Of a DNA stretch of 64,000 nt, positions 36,181 through 45,707 are shown one piece after another (positions within the stretch are counted from its first letter, which is position 1; each line of letters opens with the position of its first letter). The position numbers were made by a program, and so were the translations under genes. The stretch is from Sporosarcina luteola (lineage in GTDB: Bacteria; Bacillota; Bacilli; Bacillales_A; Planococcaceae). Below the pieces are notes generated by a model that did no database searches, had not been told where the DNA came from, and was given only the letters and a program-made list of their open reading frames with translations. The stretch is from positions 115,096 to 179,095 of the forward strand of contig NZ_BJYL01000003.1 in assembly GCF_007991495.1 (NCBI RefSeq), written 5' to 3'.

Positions 36181-37935
36181 TTAAAAATCAATCCCAATCG
36201 CTGCTCCATTACGGCTTGAGTCGGCAACTCCTTTGAAAATGCCTTCTTTCTGATCAATCCAGATACTTTGAACATTCCCGATCACTGTCGAGTTTTCCCC
36301 GAATTGATGGCCTCTCATCCGTAATTGTTCCATCGCTTCTTCAGTAATGCCATCTTCATATCGGTAAGAAGAGGTGTTGTTCGTATAGATTCTTGGTTCT
36401 TCGACTGCCGCTTTTAATTCCATATCATAGGCAATGGAATGGATGATTGTTTGCAGCACTGATGTAATGATCGTCGGTCCGCCTGGCGATCCGACAGTCA
36501 TGACCGGCTTGCCGTTTTCATAGACGATAGTTGGTGTCATGCTGCTAAGTGGTCGCTTATTCGGTTCGACTTGATTCGCTCCGCCTGGCACGGCGTCGAA
36601 ATCAGTCAATTCATTGTTCAGCATGATGCCATAGCCTGGAACCATGATTCCTGTACCGAATAATTGCTCAATGGTCGTAGTGTAGGAAACGACATTGCCC
36701 CATTGGTCTGCAACGGAGAAATGGGTTGTCTCGCCAGGATTTTTATCGTCTGGCTGTTCAACGATCTCCGTTTCCTGAGTAGCATTCTCATATGCCCAAG
36801 GGTCTCCGGCTGTTGGTTTTTCAATCATCGAGTCAAGGCTGATCAAGTTCAATCGCTCTTGAATATAGTCAGGGTGTAACAACCCTTTCAACGGAACGTC
36901 GATGAACTCAGGATCTCCTGCATAAGCCGCACGATCCGCATAAGCTAAGTGCATCGCTTCCGCAAGTAAATGATACTTTTCCCAAGACTTTACGTCATAT
37001 TGAGACAAGTCCACTCCATCAAGGATGCCGAGCATTTGAAGCAAGAAGACTCCGCCTGAACTTGGTGGTGGCATACTTGCAATCTGGTAGCCTTTGTATT
37101 CTCCCCAGATAGGCTTATCCCATGTTGTGTCGTAAGCTGCCAAGTCGTCTGTTGTCATGGAGCCGCCGTATTGTTGGACAACACCTGCAATCGCTTCGGC
37201 AATTTCCCCTTTGTAAAATGCATCAGTTCCTTCAGTTTTAATTAATTCAAATGTCTTTGCCAAATCTTTCTGTACGAGGAGGTCTCCTTCACGCAATGGT
37301 TTTCCGTCAGGAATGAATACATTTCCCGCCGCCGTTTTGTAGAGCATTGCTTTGTTATCCTCGATGGCACTCGCTAGTACGGAGTCAATCGGAAAACCGT
37401 CTTGGGCAAGTTGAATGGCAGGGTCGATCAATTCCTCCATAGACATCGTTCCCCATTTTTCAAGTGCATTTTCGAGACCTTTCAACGTTCCTGGCACACC
37501 GACAGCTTTCCCGCCAGACGCTCTTTCCGCAAAAGGAATCGGCTCTCCGTCGGCTTTGAGGAACATATCCGGAGTAGCTCCTGCAGGCGCTCGCTCACGG
37601 CTGTTCAAGATGAGTGTCTCATCAGCCTCCGCATCATAATACATAAGGAATCCACCGCCACCAATACCCGACATCATCGGTTCAGTAACGTTTAATGCAA
37701 ATTGAATTGCAACCGCAGCATCAATTGCATTTCCTCCATTTTTAAGAACTTCCGCTCCGATTTGACTCGCTAACGGATGCGCTGTCGTCACCATGCCATC
37801 CATACCAGTTGCCACCTGGCGATAATTCTCGTAATTCATATCCCATTCCTTCGCCATCCCCACGGGCAACATACTAAACATCAGCAACAAACTCAATGGA
37901 ACTGCAAACAACCATTTCAATCGTTTCTTCATCAT
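36181..37935 (-). CDS. ggt: gamma-glutamyltransferase (secreted)
   Basis: The 584-residue Ntn-hydrolase has a signal peptide (hydrophobic core then GMAKEW), the large-subunit segments GNAIDAAVAIQFALNVTEP and SGIGGGGFLMYYD, and the autocleavage site before the nucleophile Thr in ETTHFSVADQWGN (Thr about residue 405). Further glycine-rich GSPGGPTII binds the glutamate. It transfers or hydrolyses the gamma-glutamyl group of glutathione, glutamine or poly-gamma-glutamate outside the cell. Two adjacent ATG codons (37935 and 37932) follow AGGGAG; the second has the better spacing. It has its own promoter with a strong dyad. Confidence 0.92.
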   Translation of the reverse strand: MMKKRLKWLFAVPLSLLLMFSMLPVGMAKEWDMNYENYRQVATGMDGMVTTAHPLASQIGAEVLKNGGNAIDAAVAIQFALNVTEPMMSGIGGGGFLMYYDAEADETLILNSRERAPAGATPDMFLKADGEPIPFAERASGGKAVGVPGTLKGLENALEKWGTMSMEELIDPAIQLAQDGFPIDSVLASAIEDNKAMLYKTAAGNVFIPDGKPLREGDLLVQKDLAKTFELIKTEGTDAFYKGEIAEAIAGVVQQYGGSMTTDDLAAYDTTWDKPIWGEYKGYQIASMPPPSSGGVFLLQMLGILDGVDLSQYDVKSWEKYHLLAEAMHLAYADRAAYAGDPEFIDVPLKGLLHPDYIQERLNLISLDSMIEKPTAGDPWAYENATQETEIVEQPDDKNPGETTHFSVADQWGNVVSYTTTIEQLFGTGIMVPGYGIMLNNELTDFDAVPGGANQVEPNKRPLSSMTPTIVYENGKPVMTVGSPGGPTIITSVLQTIIHSIAYDMELKAAVEEPRIYTNNTSSYRYEDGITEEAMEQLRMRGHQFGENSTVIGNVQSIWIDQKEGIFKGVADSSRNGAAIGIDF

Positions 37936-38008
37936 CCCACTCCCTTAATAGTAGTAGTTTATGAACTGCCGATCTACTTAATGGAAACCTCCCTTTCTTT
38001 GTAGTGGA

Positions 38009-38071
38009 TATTGTAGTTAACAAATAGACTACAATAATACGATTATATTGAATTGCTTGTTAAATTGCTAA
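38009..38071 (-). promoter_or_regulatory. ggt promoter with a 9-bp dyad
   Basis: On the reverse strand TTAGCA (complement of 38066-38071) and TATAAT (complement of 38042-38047) are 18 bp apart. Directly downstream a perfect 9-bp inverted repeat TATTGTAGT/ACTACAATA (38009-38017 with 38028-38036, 10-bp spacer) covers the transcript start. It is a likely repressor site or a leader hairpin; the regulator is unknown. Confidence 0.55.
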
Positions 38072-38173
38072 CTATATACTTCGGGAATGGAAGTTTTAGC
38101 TTGAAAATATGCAGCGAATAATAATTCATAGAAAGGGTACTCTATTTATATATCCTAAATGAGGTGATAGATA

Positions 38174-38650
38174 ATGAAGCAAGAAGAACTGGAGACATTA
38201 AGAGGTCTAATCAAAAACATCGACACGGCGATGCTGACGACGGTATCGGATGAGGGGCTTGTCTCCCGTCCCATGAAGACACAGGAAGTGGAGTTTGACG
38301 GCGATCTATGGTTTTTCACGAAGAAGGAGACGGATAAATACAGGGAAATCCTGCATGAGAAAGACGTGAACGTGGCCTATGTAGGCAAATCCTACGTATC
38401 CGTCCGCGGACGAGCTGAAATCGTCGAGGACCTCAACAAGAAAAAGGAACTTTGGAGCAAAGCCTACGAGAAAATCATGCAAACGACCTACGACGACCCC
38501 GACGTCATTCTAATTAAAATCGAAGCAGAAGCCGCAGAATACTGGGAAACCGGGAACTTAGCTAAAAACATTGCGTTTATGTACAAGAGGATAAGAGGGA
38601 AGGACGCAGAGTCGACAGATGTGAATGAAACGGTGGAATTGGATAAGTGA
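38174..38650 (+). CDS. general stress protein 26-like, PNPOx-fold flavin-binding protein
   Basis: The 158-residue protein has the split-barrel flavin-binding pattern of general stress protein 26 homologues: ETLRGLIKNIDTAMLTTVS, GLVSRPMKTQEVEFDGDLWFFT and SYVSVRGRAEIVED, ending with the AAEYWETG segment. Such proteins bind FMN, FAD or F420 and are induced by stress, with unknown reactions. Ribosome site GAGGTGAT. A decayed copy of this gene with the same terminator lies at 26385-26784. Confidence 0.88.
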   Translation: MKQEELETLRGLIKNIDTAMLTTVSDEGLVSRPMKTQEVEFDGDLWFFTKKETDKYREILHEKDVNVAYVGKSYVSVRGRAEIVEDLNKKKELWSKAYEKIMQTTYDDPDVILIKIEAEAAEYWETGNLAKNIAFMYKRIRGKDAESTDVNETVELDK

Positions 38651-38656
38651 TAGGGG

Positions 38657-38690
38657 AATGGATTGTCCTAATTTGGGCAATCCATTTTTA
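38657..38690. terminator. terminator between the stress-protein gene and glpP
   Basis: A 12-bp stem AATGGATTGTCC/GGGCAATCCATT (one G-U pair) with a 6-nt loop and a T tract serves the rightward gene. It lies 9 bp from the stop of the leftward glpP and may also end that transcript. Confidence 0.8.
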
Positions 38691-38698
38691 CAATTGCC

Positions 38699-39232
38699 TT
38701 ACCACAAATCCTTATTGGATGTCGTGACTGCGTAAGCGGAACTATTGATGGCATTGTCCACGTCTTTCTCGGTACGGATCAGGCCGCCGGCAATAATGGG
38801 AATCCCTGTTTCGTCATAGATCTTTTTAATGATATCCGGGATTACACCGGGTAAGATTTCAATGTAGTCGGGTTTAATCTTTTTGCATATATTCAAGTTG
38901 TGATTGAGCGCATGGCTATCCAGTGCGAACAGACGCTGTATACCGATAATATTATGCTTTTTTGCAGAGGCGATCACGTTTGCTTTCGTTGAAATGATGC
39001 CGTCGACTTTGACATTATGAATCAGATATTCAAGCCCATACTCATCCACTTTCAATCCTTGCACGAGGTCTGCATGGATTAGCACCTTCTTCTTATGTTG
39101 CTTTGCATATTTGACGGTGCTCTCCAATTGGGAGAGGCGCGTCTCTAAAAAGATGATCAGTTCATGATCGGTCTTGAGCACATCATCAAAATCTTTCATG
39201 TTGCGTATCGCGGGTATGATCTTTTTACCCAT
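38699..39232 (-). CDS. glpP: glycerol-3-phosphate-responsive antiterminator
   Basis: The 177-residue protein matches GlpP: IIFLETRLSQLESTVKYAK, VLIHADLVQGLKVDEYGLEYL, GIISTKANVIASAKK, LFALDSHAL and the phosphate-binding IPIIAGGLIRTEKDV. GlpP binds glycerol 3-phosphate and then the leader RNA of glycerol genes, letting the polymerase pass a terminator. Its probable targets are the leader hairpins at 39425-39480, 41676-41711 and 43310-43373. It is divergent from the hydrolase-glpK-glpD genes. Confidence 0.92.
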   Translation of the reverse strand: MGKKIIPAIRNMKDFDDVLKTDHELIIFLETRLSQLESTVKYAKQHKKKVLIHADLVQGLKVDEYGLEYLIHNVKVDGIISTKANVIASAKKHNIIGIQRLFALDSHALNHNLNICKKIKPDYIEILPGVIPDIIKKIYDETGIPIIAGGLIRTEKDVDNAINSSAYAVTTSNKDLW

Positions 39233-39362
39233 ATCATCACTCCTGGCTGATTCTGTTTTATGATTCTCACTTTTTATGCGACCTAAATCTATCCTACCAT
39301 ATGTAGATGAAAACCGGGTATGAGTACCTGTAGCGCAGTTAGGTGTTCATACATATAGAGAA

Positions 39363-39391
39363 TTGACAACGCTTTCAAAGAATTGTATACT
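39363..39391 (+). promoter_or_regulatory. sigma-A promoter with overlapping cre-like site
   Basis: TTGACA (39363-39368) and TATACT (39386-39391) are exactly 17 bp apart. The segment TTGACAACGCTTTCA (39363-39377) matches the cre consensus WTGNAANCGNWNNCW at all but one fixed position, so CcpA would repress this promoter on preferred sugars. The remaining gap up to glpP shows nothing else clear. Confidence 0.8.
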
Positions 39392-39424
39392 CTTGATAAG
39401 TTAATAGCTCGTGATGAGATGATG

Positions 39425-39480
39425 AGACACATTGCTTTCCTCGGAGATTCGACTGGGGATATTTAATGTGTCTTTTTTTC
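39425..39480 (+). terminator. leader terminator, probable GlpP target 1
   Basis: A 9-bp perfect stem AGACACATT/AATGTGTCT (39425-39433 with 39465-39473) with a 31-nt loop is followed by seven T, between the promoter at 39363-39391 and the membrane hydrolase gene. A terminator inside a 5' leader, next to glpP, is the arrangement of GlpP antitermination. Confidence 0.7.
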
Positions 39481-39645
39481 GTCCGCTATAACAATGTACA
39501 TTTGGGGGTGGCTTCATTGTGAGGGCGATGAACCTAGCTGTGTAGTGGTTGACTACGTAATTGTCCATTTAAGTAGACGTATACTTTAATAGGCAGTAAT
39601 AGGCAGTTTAATGTAAGGCCAAAAATTAAAAATGAGGGGGATATT

Positions 39646-41664
39646 ATGAACAAGTTCAAGAAACCGGTCGTATGGTTGGTTATATCGTTAGTATTAATTT
39701 TAATTGGAAGTATGACTGCTTCCCAGTTTAATAGTTCTGGTGGAGATGTCGATGTTTCACGCATTTATTTTGATACGCCTAGGGGAGAACTGTCCGGCCT
39801 GTTGTATAAACCTGAAGGTGCAGACAATCAACCGAGACCGACCCTGATTGCGACACATGGGTACTTGAATTCAGGGGAAATGCAGGATGCGCAAGCAATC
39901 GAGATGTCTAAAAGAGGCTATGTTGTATTGGCGTTGGATCAATATGATCATGGGCATTCCACAGGAACGATGGAGAAACCGGTACCGTTTTTCTCCTTCT
40001 GGCCCCATGCGATCTATGATGCCGTTCAGTATATGTATAATCAGGAGTATGTACTGAAAGATGAAAGCGGGAATGGACTTATTGCCGTATCAGGTCATTC
40101 CATGGGTGGTTTTTCATCTACGCATGCAGTCATACTCGATGAAGCCGATTTTACAGAATCCGGCGTCAGAAAGATCTTCACTTCTCTCACGATGGGTTCT
40201 GATTACCAATGGCTTAAAGTGTTAGGGCTCAGTGAAGAAGATATTAACAAAGCATATGGACCAAGATTATCCGGTAAAGTTGCCGGACAGTATGACGAAT
40301 TCTTTTTTGACGCGGCTGCTGCGGGAGCCGGCAAATCAGTTGTGAAAAAGGACTATGTGGGAACGGAAGAAGGTCAAGGCTTCCTCGGCAATCCTGAGAA
40401 TCCCGAAGCAGGAAAAGTGTATGAAGTGGATGGCGGCAAAAGAGTGATTTATCAGCCGAATGAAACGCACCCATGGAATCATTTTTCGAAGGAATCTACA
40501 GGGGATGCCATCGGTTTTTATGATATGGCGTTTGCCGATTATAGCAATCTTGTAAAAGTCGATGAGGCGGGACAGTCATGGATGTTCAAAGAGTTTGCTT
40601 CATTTGTTGCACTGATTGGATTTTTTATGCTCTTCATCCCAGTCATTCTTCTGTTGTCCAAACTGCCGTTCTTCAATTCGATTTATACGGCGAAAACAGT
40701 TCCACTGCCGGAACCGAAGACAGATGGATCTAAATTGACAAGTTACTTGCTCATTGTTTTTGGCAGCCTGTACCCTGCACTGTTCTTCACAGCGTTATAC
40801 GGAGCTGATGTCTCAGGCATGCGGTTATTGCGTCAGGTGAGTATGATTTTCATTGCCCTGTCTGCGATCGTCTATATCTTCTCGTTGATAAAGAACTACA
40901 GTAAAAATGCTAAAACAGGTTCACTACTTCTGTTGGGGTTAAGTGTCATTCAATATGTCTTATTGAGGAGCCAAGATAAGTTCCTTGAAACAACACCATT
41001 TTTCGGCGCTCCTACCGTGAATCCAATTGTTTATTGGGCGCTGAACGTTTCAGTCGTCATGCTGATGGTGGCGGTTTGCTATCATTACGTTTCCAAGAAG
41101 TCAGAAGGTGCGACGATTGCGAATTATGGCGTGAAGGCAAACGTTAAAACGATTGCTGCTTCACTTGTAACAGCTGTCCTGGCTGCGGCAATCGGTTTTG
41201 GCATATTGTTTGCTGTGGACGCAATATTTAAAGTGGATTTCCGTCTTTGGACCGTCGCTGTCAAGACGTTCGAAGTGCAACACCTCATCGCGCTTTTGAA
41301 ATACGCACCATTATTCTTTGTTTACTATTTCATCGTGGGCATGTCCGTCAATATGAATACAGCTGGGGAAAAATACGATGGCGTAAAAGGGTATGTCATT
41401 TCAATTCTTCATTTCGTTGGCGGCTTATCACTTTACCTGATCTATCAATACGGGTTGTTGTTCATAACAGGAACAGCAGGTTATCCGGGTGAATCTCTAT
41501 CCTCTATAATTGTTATCGGCCTAGTCCCGATTTTAGCGATAGCTGCGATCTTCAACCGGTATCTGTTCAGAATTACGGGCAACGTCTATGTCGGCGCCTT
41601 TATTAACACATTGGTAATGACGATGGTGACGATAGCTAATACAACGCTTTTCACGATATTCTAA
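39646..41664 (+). CDS. membrane-anchored alpha/beta-hydrolase with polytopic C-terminal domain
   Basis: The 672-residue protein has one N-terminal helix (about 7-27), a hydrolase domain (about 38-310) with LIATHGYLNSGEMQDA and the nucleophile elbow GHSMGG (Ser about 152), then about 9-10 membrane helices (about 320-670). No recognised family name fits the whole. The hydrolase domain should face outward if the first helix acts as a signal anchor. The gene has the CcpA- and GlpP-type leader signals and takes the place that the glycerol facilitator glpF has before glpK in Bacillus subtilis. Release of glycerol from an ester, or a linked transport step, is an inference from this context. GAGGGGG ribosome site. 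Confidence 0.75.
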   Translation: MNKFKKPVVWLVISLVLILIGSMTASQFNSSGGDVDVSRIYFDTPRGELSGLLYKPEGADNQPRPTLIATHGYLNSGEMQDAQAIEMSKRGYVVLALDQYDHGHSTGTMEKPVPFFSFWPHAIYDAVQYMYNQEYVLKDESGNGLIAVSGHSMGGFSSTHAVILDEADFTESGVRKIFTSLTMGSDYQWLKVLGLSEEDINKAYGPRLSGKVAGQYDEFFFDAAAAGAGKSVVKKDYVGTEEGQGFLGNPENPEAGKVYEVDGGKRVIYQPNETHPWNHFSKESTGDAIGFYDMAFADYSNLVKVDEAGQSWMFKEFASFVALIGFFMLFIPVILLLSKLPFFNSIYTAKTVPLPEPKTDGSKLTSYLLIVFGSLYPALFFTALYGADVSGMRLLRQVSMIFIALSAIVYIFSLIKNYSKNAKTGSLLLLGLSVIQYVLLRSQDKFLETTPFFGAPTVNPIVYWALNVSVVMLMVAVCYHYVSKKSEGATIANYGVKANVKTIAASLVTAVLAAAIGFGILFAVDAIFKVDFRLWTVAVKTFEVQHLIALLKYAPLFFVYYFIVGMSVNMNTAGEKYDGVKGYVISILHFVGGLSLYLIYQYGLLFITGTAGYPGESLSSIIVIGLVPILAIAAIFNRYLFRITGNVYVGAFINTLVMTMVTIANTTLFTIF

Positions 41665-41675
41665 ACCCGTTAATA

Positions 41676-41711
41676 AGGAGTAAGGGACACGGAGTCCTGA
41701 GCTCCTTTTTT
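41676..41711 (+). terminator. terminator-like hairpin before glpK, possible GlpP target 2
   Basis: CTCC at 41702-41705, followed by six T, can pair with GGAG at 41691-41694 (short hairpin) or with GGAG at 41677-41680, with GGAC/GTCC inside (long hairpin). The two folds compete for the same strand. It may just end the hydrolase transcript or act as an attenuator for glpK. Confidence 0.55.
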
Positions 41712-41726
41712 CGGGCGTCACTTTAG

Positions 41727-43238
<1,512 letters not shown>

Positions 43239-43309
43239 AGCAGTAATACTTTTAAATGAAAGTACTTCATGGTATTCTAAAAACAAGTTAATAAATTGGT
43301 AGAGAATTC

Positions 43310-43373
43310 GAGAGACCACTTCACTCCATATTTCCGTTCAGGAAATGGAGGTGATTTGTGGTCTCTCTTTTTT
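43310..43373 (+). terminator. glpD leader terminator, probable GlpP target 3
   Basis: A 10-bp perfect stem GAGAGACCAC/GTGGTCTCTC (43310-43319 with 43358-43367) is followed by T residues. Inside it a second hairpin TTTCC/GGAAA with CTCCA/TGGAG arms forms. The position in the leader of glpD fits the known GlpP-regulated terminator. A palindrome ATGAAAGTACTTCAT (43256-43270) lies upstream; no clear promoter pair was identified. Confidence 0.75.
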
Positions 43374-43405
43374 ATTTGCAAAATATGGATAGGAGTGGAT
43401 GATAC

Positions 43406-45055
43406 ATGCGATTTTCAAATGTGGACAGGACCGGATTGAAAAAGGAGCTTGAGGAGCAGACATACGATTTACTAGTCATTGGGGGCGGCATTACGGGCGC
43501 GGGTATCGCACTGGATGCTGCAACAAGAGGTTTGAAGGTAGCTGTATTGGAGATGCAGGACTTTGCTGCAGGCACTTCGAGCAGATCAACGAAACTCGTC
43601 CATGGAGGGTTACGCTATTTGAAGCAACTGGAAGTGAAGATGGTTGCGGAAGTCGGTAAAGAACGAGAAATCGTCTATCAAAATGGACCGCATATTACAA
43701 CTCCTGAATGGATGCTGTTGCCTTTTTACAAAGGGGGAACGTTCGGTCCATTCACAACAAATATTGCATTGCGGGTCTATGATTTTCTGGCAGGCGTCAA
43801 AAAAAGTGAACGTAGAAAGATGTTCAAGCCGGATGTTGCTGCAGTTCATGAGCCTTTATTGAAAAAAGATGGTTTAAAAGGTGCAGGCTACTATGTTGAA
43901 TACAAGACAGATGACGCGCGCCTGACGATTGAAGTGATGAAGAAGGCCGTAGCAGAAGGCGCGGTTGCATTGAATTATATGAAAGTGACAGATCTCATCT
44001 ATGAAAACAAGCAGGCAGTCGGTGTCAAAGTTGAAGATCTGATTGACGGTGGGGACTTAGAAGTGAAAGCATTGAAGATCGTTAATGCTTCAGGGCCGTG
44101 GGTGGATACATTACGTGAGATGGATCATTCTAAGAAAGGGAAATCTCTTCAATTGACGAAAGGGATTCATCTCGTGTTTGACGGGAAGAAATTCCCGTTG
44201 CAGCAGGCGATCTATTTTGATGGTCCGGATGGCCGGATGATTTTTGCTATCCCGAGAGAGGGAAAAACATACGTCGGTACGACCGATACCGTCTACAAAG
44301 GCGATATTGCTCATCCAGAAGTGACTGTTCAAGATCGTGATTATATATTGCGAGCAATTGGATTCATGTTCCCTTCGGTGAATATCGGACCTGATGAAGT
44401 AGAATCCAGTTGGGCAGGATTACGTCCATTAATCCACGAGGACGGAAAATCACCAACCGAAATTTCGAGGAAAGATGAAATATTCGTATCCGAGTCAGGT
44501 CTTATTTCGATAGCAGGCGGTAAATTGACCGGATACCGCAAAATGGCTGAACACGTCCTTGATGTAGTTGTAATGCAATTGAATGAAGAGCAAGGAAGGC
44601 AATATCCCGGCTCCCGGACGAAGCATCTGCCAATTTCAGGTGGAGATTTAGGAGGCGCAGATGGGTTCCGTACGTTTGTCACCGAGAAAGTGGAGGAGGG
44701 AAGGATACTCGGACTGTCAAAAGAACTGTCTGAAAAACTAATCCATCGCTACGGATCCAATGTCGATACCGTTTTCTTTCTCTTCAAGAATGGTAAAAGT
44801 ATAGCACGAACTAAGGACATGGATCCTCTTGTATATGCGCAACTGCGCTATTCAATTGACCACGAACTCATCTACAAACCAACGGACTTCTTCATCAGGC
44901 GGACAGGTGCTTTGTACTTTGATCTCCAGTGGGTGCAAACGCATAAAGAAACAGTCTGCCGATTCTTGGAACAAGAGTTCAATTGGACGGAAGAGCAAGC
45001 TGTCCGTTATGCTATAGAGCTTGAGGACGCGATTAGGGATGCAACTTTAGTTTAG
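43406..45055 (+). CDS. glpD: aerobic glycerol-3-phosphate dehydrogenase
   Basis: The protein of about 549 residues has the FAD-binding Rossmann motif VIGGGITGAGIALDAATRGL, SSRSTKLVHGGLRYL, then the C-terminal DAO domain with RPLIHEDG and SIAGGKLTGYRKMAEHV. It oxidises glycerol 3-phosphate to dihydroxyacetone phosphate and passes electrons to the quinone pool at the inner face of the membrane. It follows glpK after its own leader terminator. Length and motifs are normal. Confidence 0.93.
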   Translation: MRFSNVDRTGLKKELEEQTYDLLVIGGGITGAGIALDAATRGLKVAVLEMQDFAAGTSSRSTKLVHGGLRYLKQLEVKMVAEVGKEREIVYQNGPHITTPEWMLLPFYKGGTFGPFTTNIALRVYDFLAGVKKSERRKMFKPDVAAVHEPLLKKDGLKGAGYYVEYKTDDARLTIEVMKKAVAEGAVALNYMKVTDLIYENKQAVGVKVEDLIDGGDLEVKALKIVNASGPWVDTLREMDHSKKGKSLQLTKGIHLVFDGKKFPLQQAIYFDGPDGRMIFAIPREGKTYVGTTDTVYKGDIAHPEVTVQDRDYILRAIGFMFPSVNIGPDEVESSWAGLRPLIHEDGKSPTEISRKDEIFVSESGLISIAGGKLTGYRKMAEHVLDVVVMQLNEEQGRQYPGSRTKHLPISGGDLGGADGFRTFVTEKVEEGRILGLSKELSEKLIHRYGSNVDTVFFLFKNGKSIARTKDMDPLVYAQLRYSIDHELIYKPTDFFIRRTGALYFDLQWVQTHKETVCRFLEQEFNWTEEQAVRYAIELEDAIRDATLV

Positions 45056-45127
45056 GGTACCAGTTGTCGGATACACGGGGAAGCGTTTCGATTATTTTCA
45101 ATTTGCGATCGTTTCTATTTACGAAAT

Positions 45128-45183
45128 AGAAGATGGGAGGCCCTGCGGTGAAATATTGCCGGGGGCTTCTCATCTTCTTTAAT
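45128..45183. terminator. terminator between glpD and the small membrane protein gene
   Basis: An outer stem AGAAGATG/CATCTTCT (45128-45135 with 45171-45178) with GGCCC/GGGC inside lies between convergent genes and has T residues on the right side. Confidence 0.7.
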
Positions 45184-45191
45184 TTGAAAAA

Positions 45192-45566
45192 CTAGATTCT
45201 CAAAAAGACAACAATACTCGAAGCGATAAGACCAAATGAAAAATAAACAACACCAACCAATAATATCTTTTTCAAACTTGGATATTCTTTTTTATAACTC
45301 ACTTTTTCCCTGTTATTTCCTTCAAACCCCCGTATTGCTTGCTCCCTTTTATTAATAGTGGAAAAGAAGTGTTTGAAAGAAGAAATGAAAGCATTGAAAA
45401 AACCGGCCTGAATGATTAACATCACACTTCCGATCATTAGAAAGAAGAGACCGCTAAAAAAGATGAAATCCAATAAACGGACAAGGTTTGATGGCAAGAA
45501 TAGCAGCGTACAGAGATACAACAGGAAAGGCGCGGCAATGAAGAAGGTGAAAACTAATTTTTTCAT
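45192..45566 (-). CDS. small membrane protein, DUF3899-like
   Basis: The 124-residue protein has four hydrophobic segments (about 5-25, 30-52, a loop region with AGFFNAFISSFKHFF, and 100-122) and a charged middle part. The pattern resembles the DUF3899 family of Bacillales membrane proteins of unknown function. GGAG lies 11 nt before the ATG, a loose spacing. It stands alone between glpD and the opp operon, with no functional hint. Confidence 0.6.
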   Translation of the reverse strand: MKKLVFTFFIAAPFLLYLCTLLFLPSNLVRLLDFIFFSGLFFLMIGSVMLIIQAGFFNAFISSFKHFFSTINKREQAIRGFEGNNREKVSYKKEYPSLKKILLVGVVYFSFGLIASSIVVFLRI

Positions 45567-45636
45567 AGGTTGTTAAACTCCTTTTCTATTATTAGGAAAC
45601 TGCTCTGAAATAGTAAATTGATAATTTAAATTGTTA

Positions 45637-45665
45637 TTGATATTTAGAATGTAAGCGATTATAAT
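45637..45665 (+). promoter_or_regulatory. sigma-A promoter of the opp operon
   Basis: TTGATA (45637-45642) and TATAAT (45660-45665) are 17 bp apart, 43 bp upstream of the oppA start. Confidence 0.7.
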
Positions 45666-45707
45666 TATATGAATATTAAAGAAATATTACAAGGGGGGAA
45701 CGGAAAA

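Noticed and set aside
43310..43373. Riboswitch or T-box before glpD
   Set aside because: No T-box or known riboswitch core is seen; GlpP antitermination explains the hairpin better.
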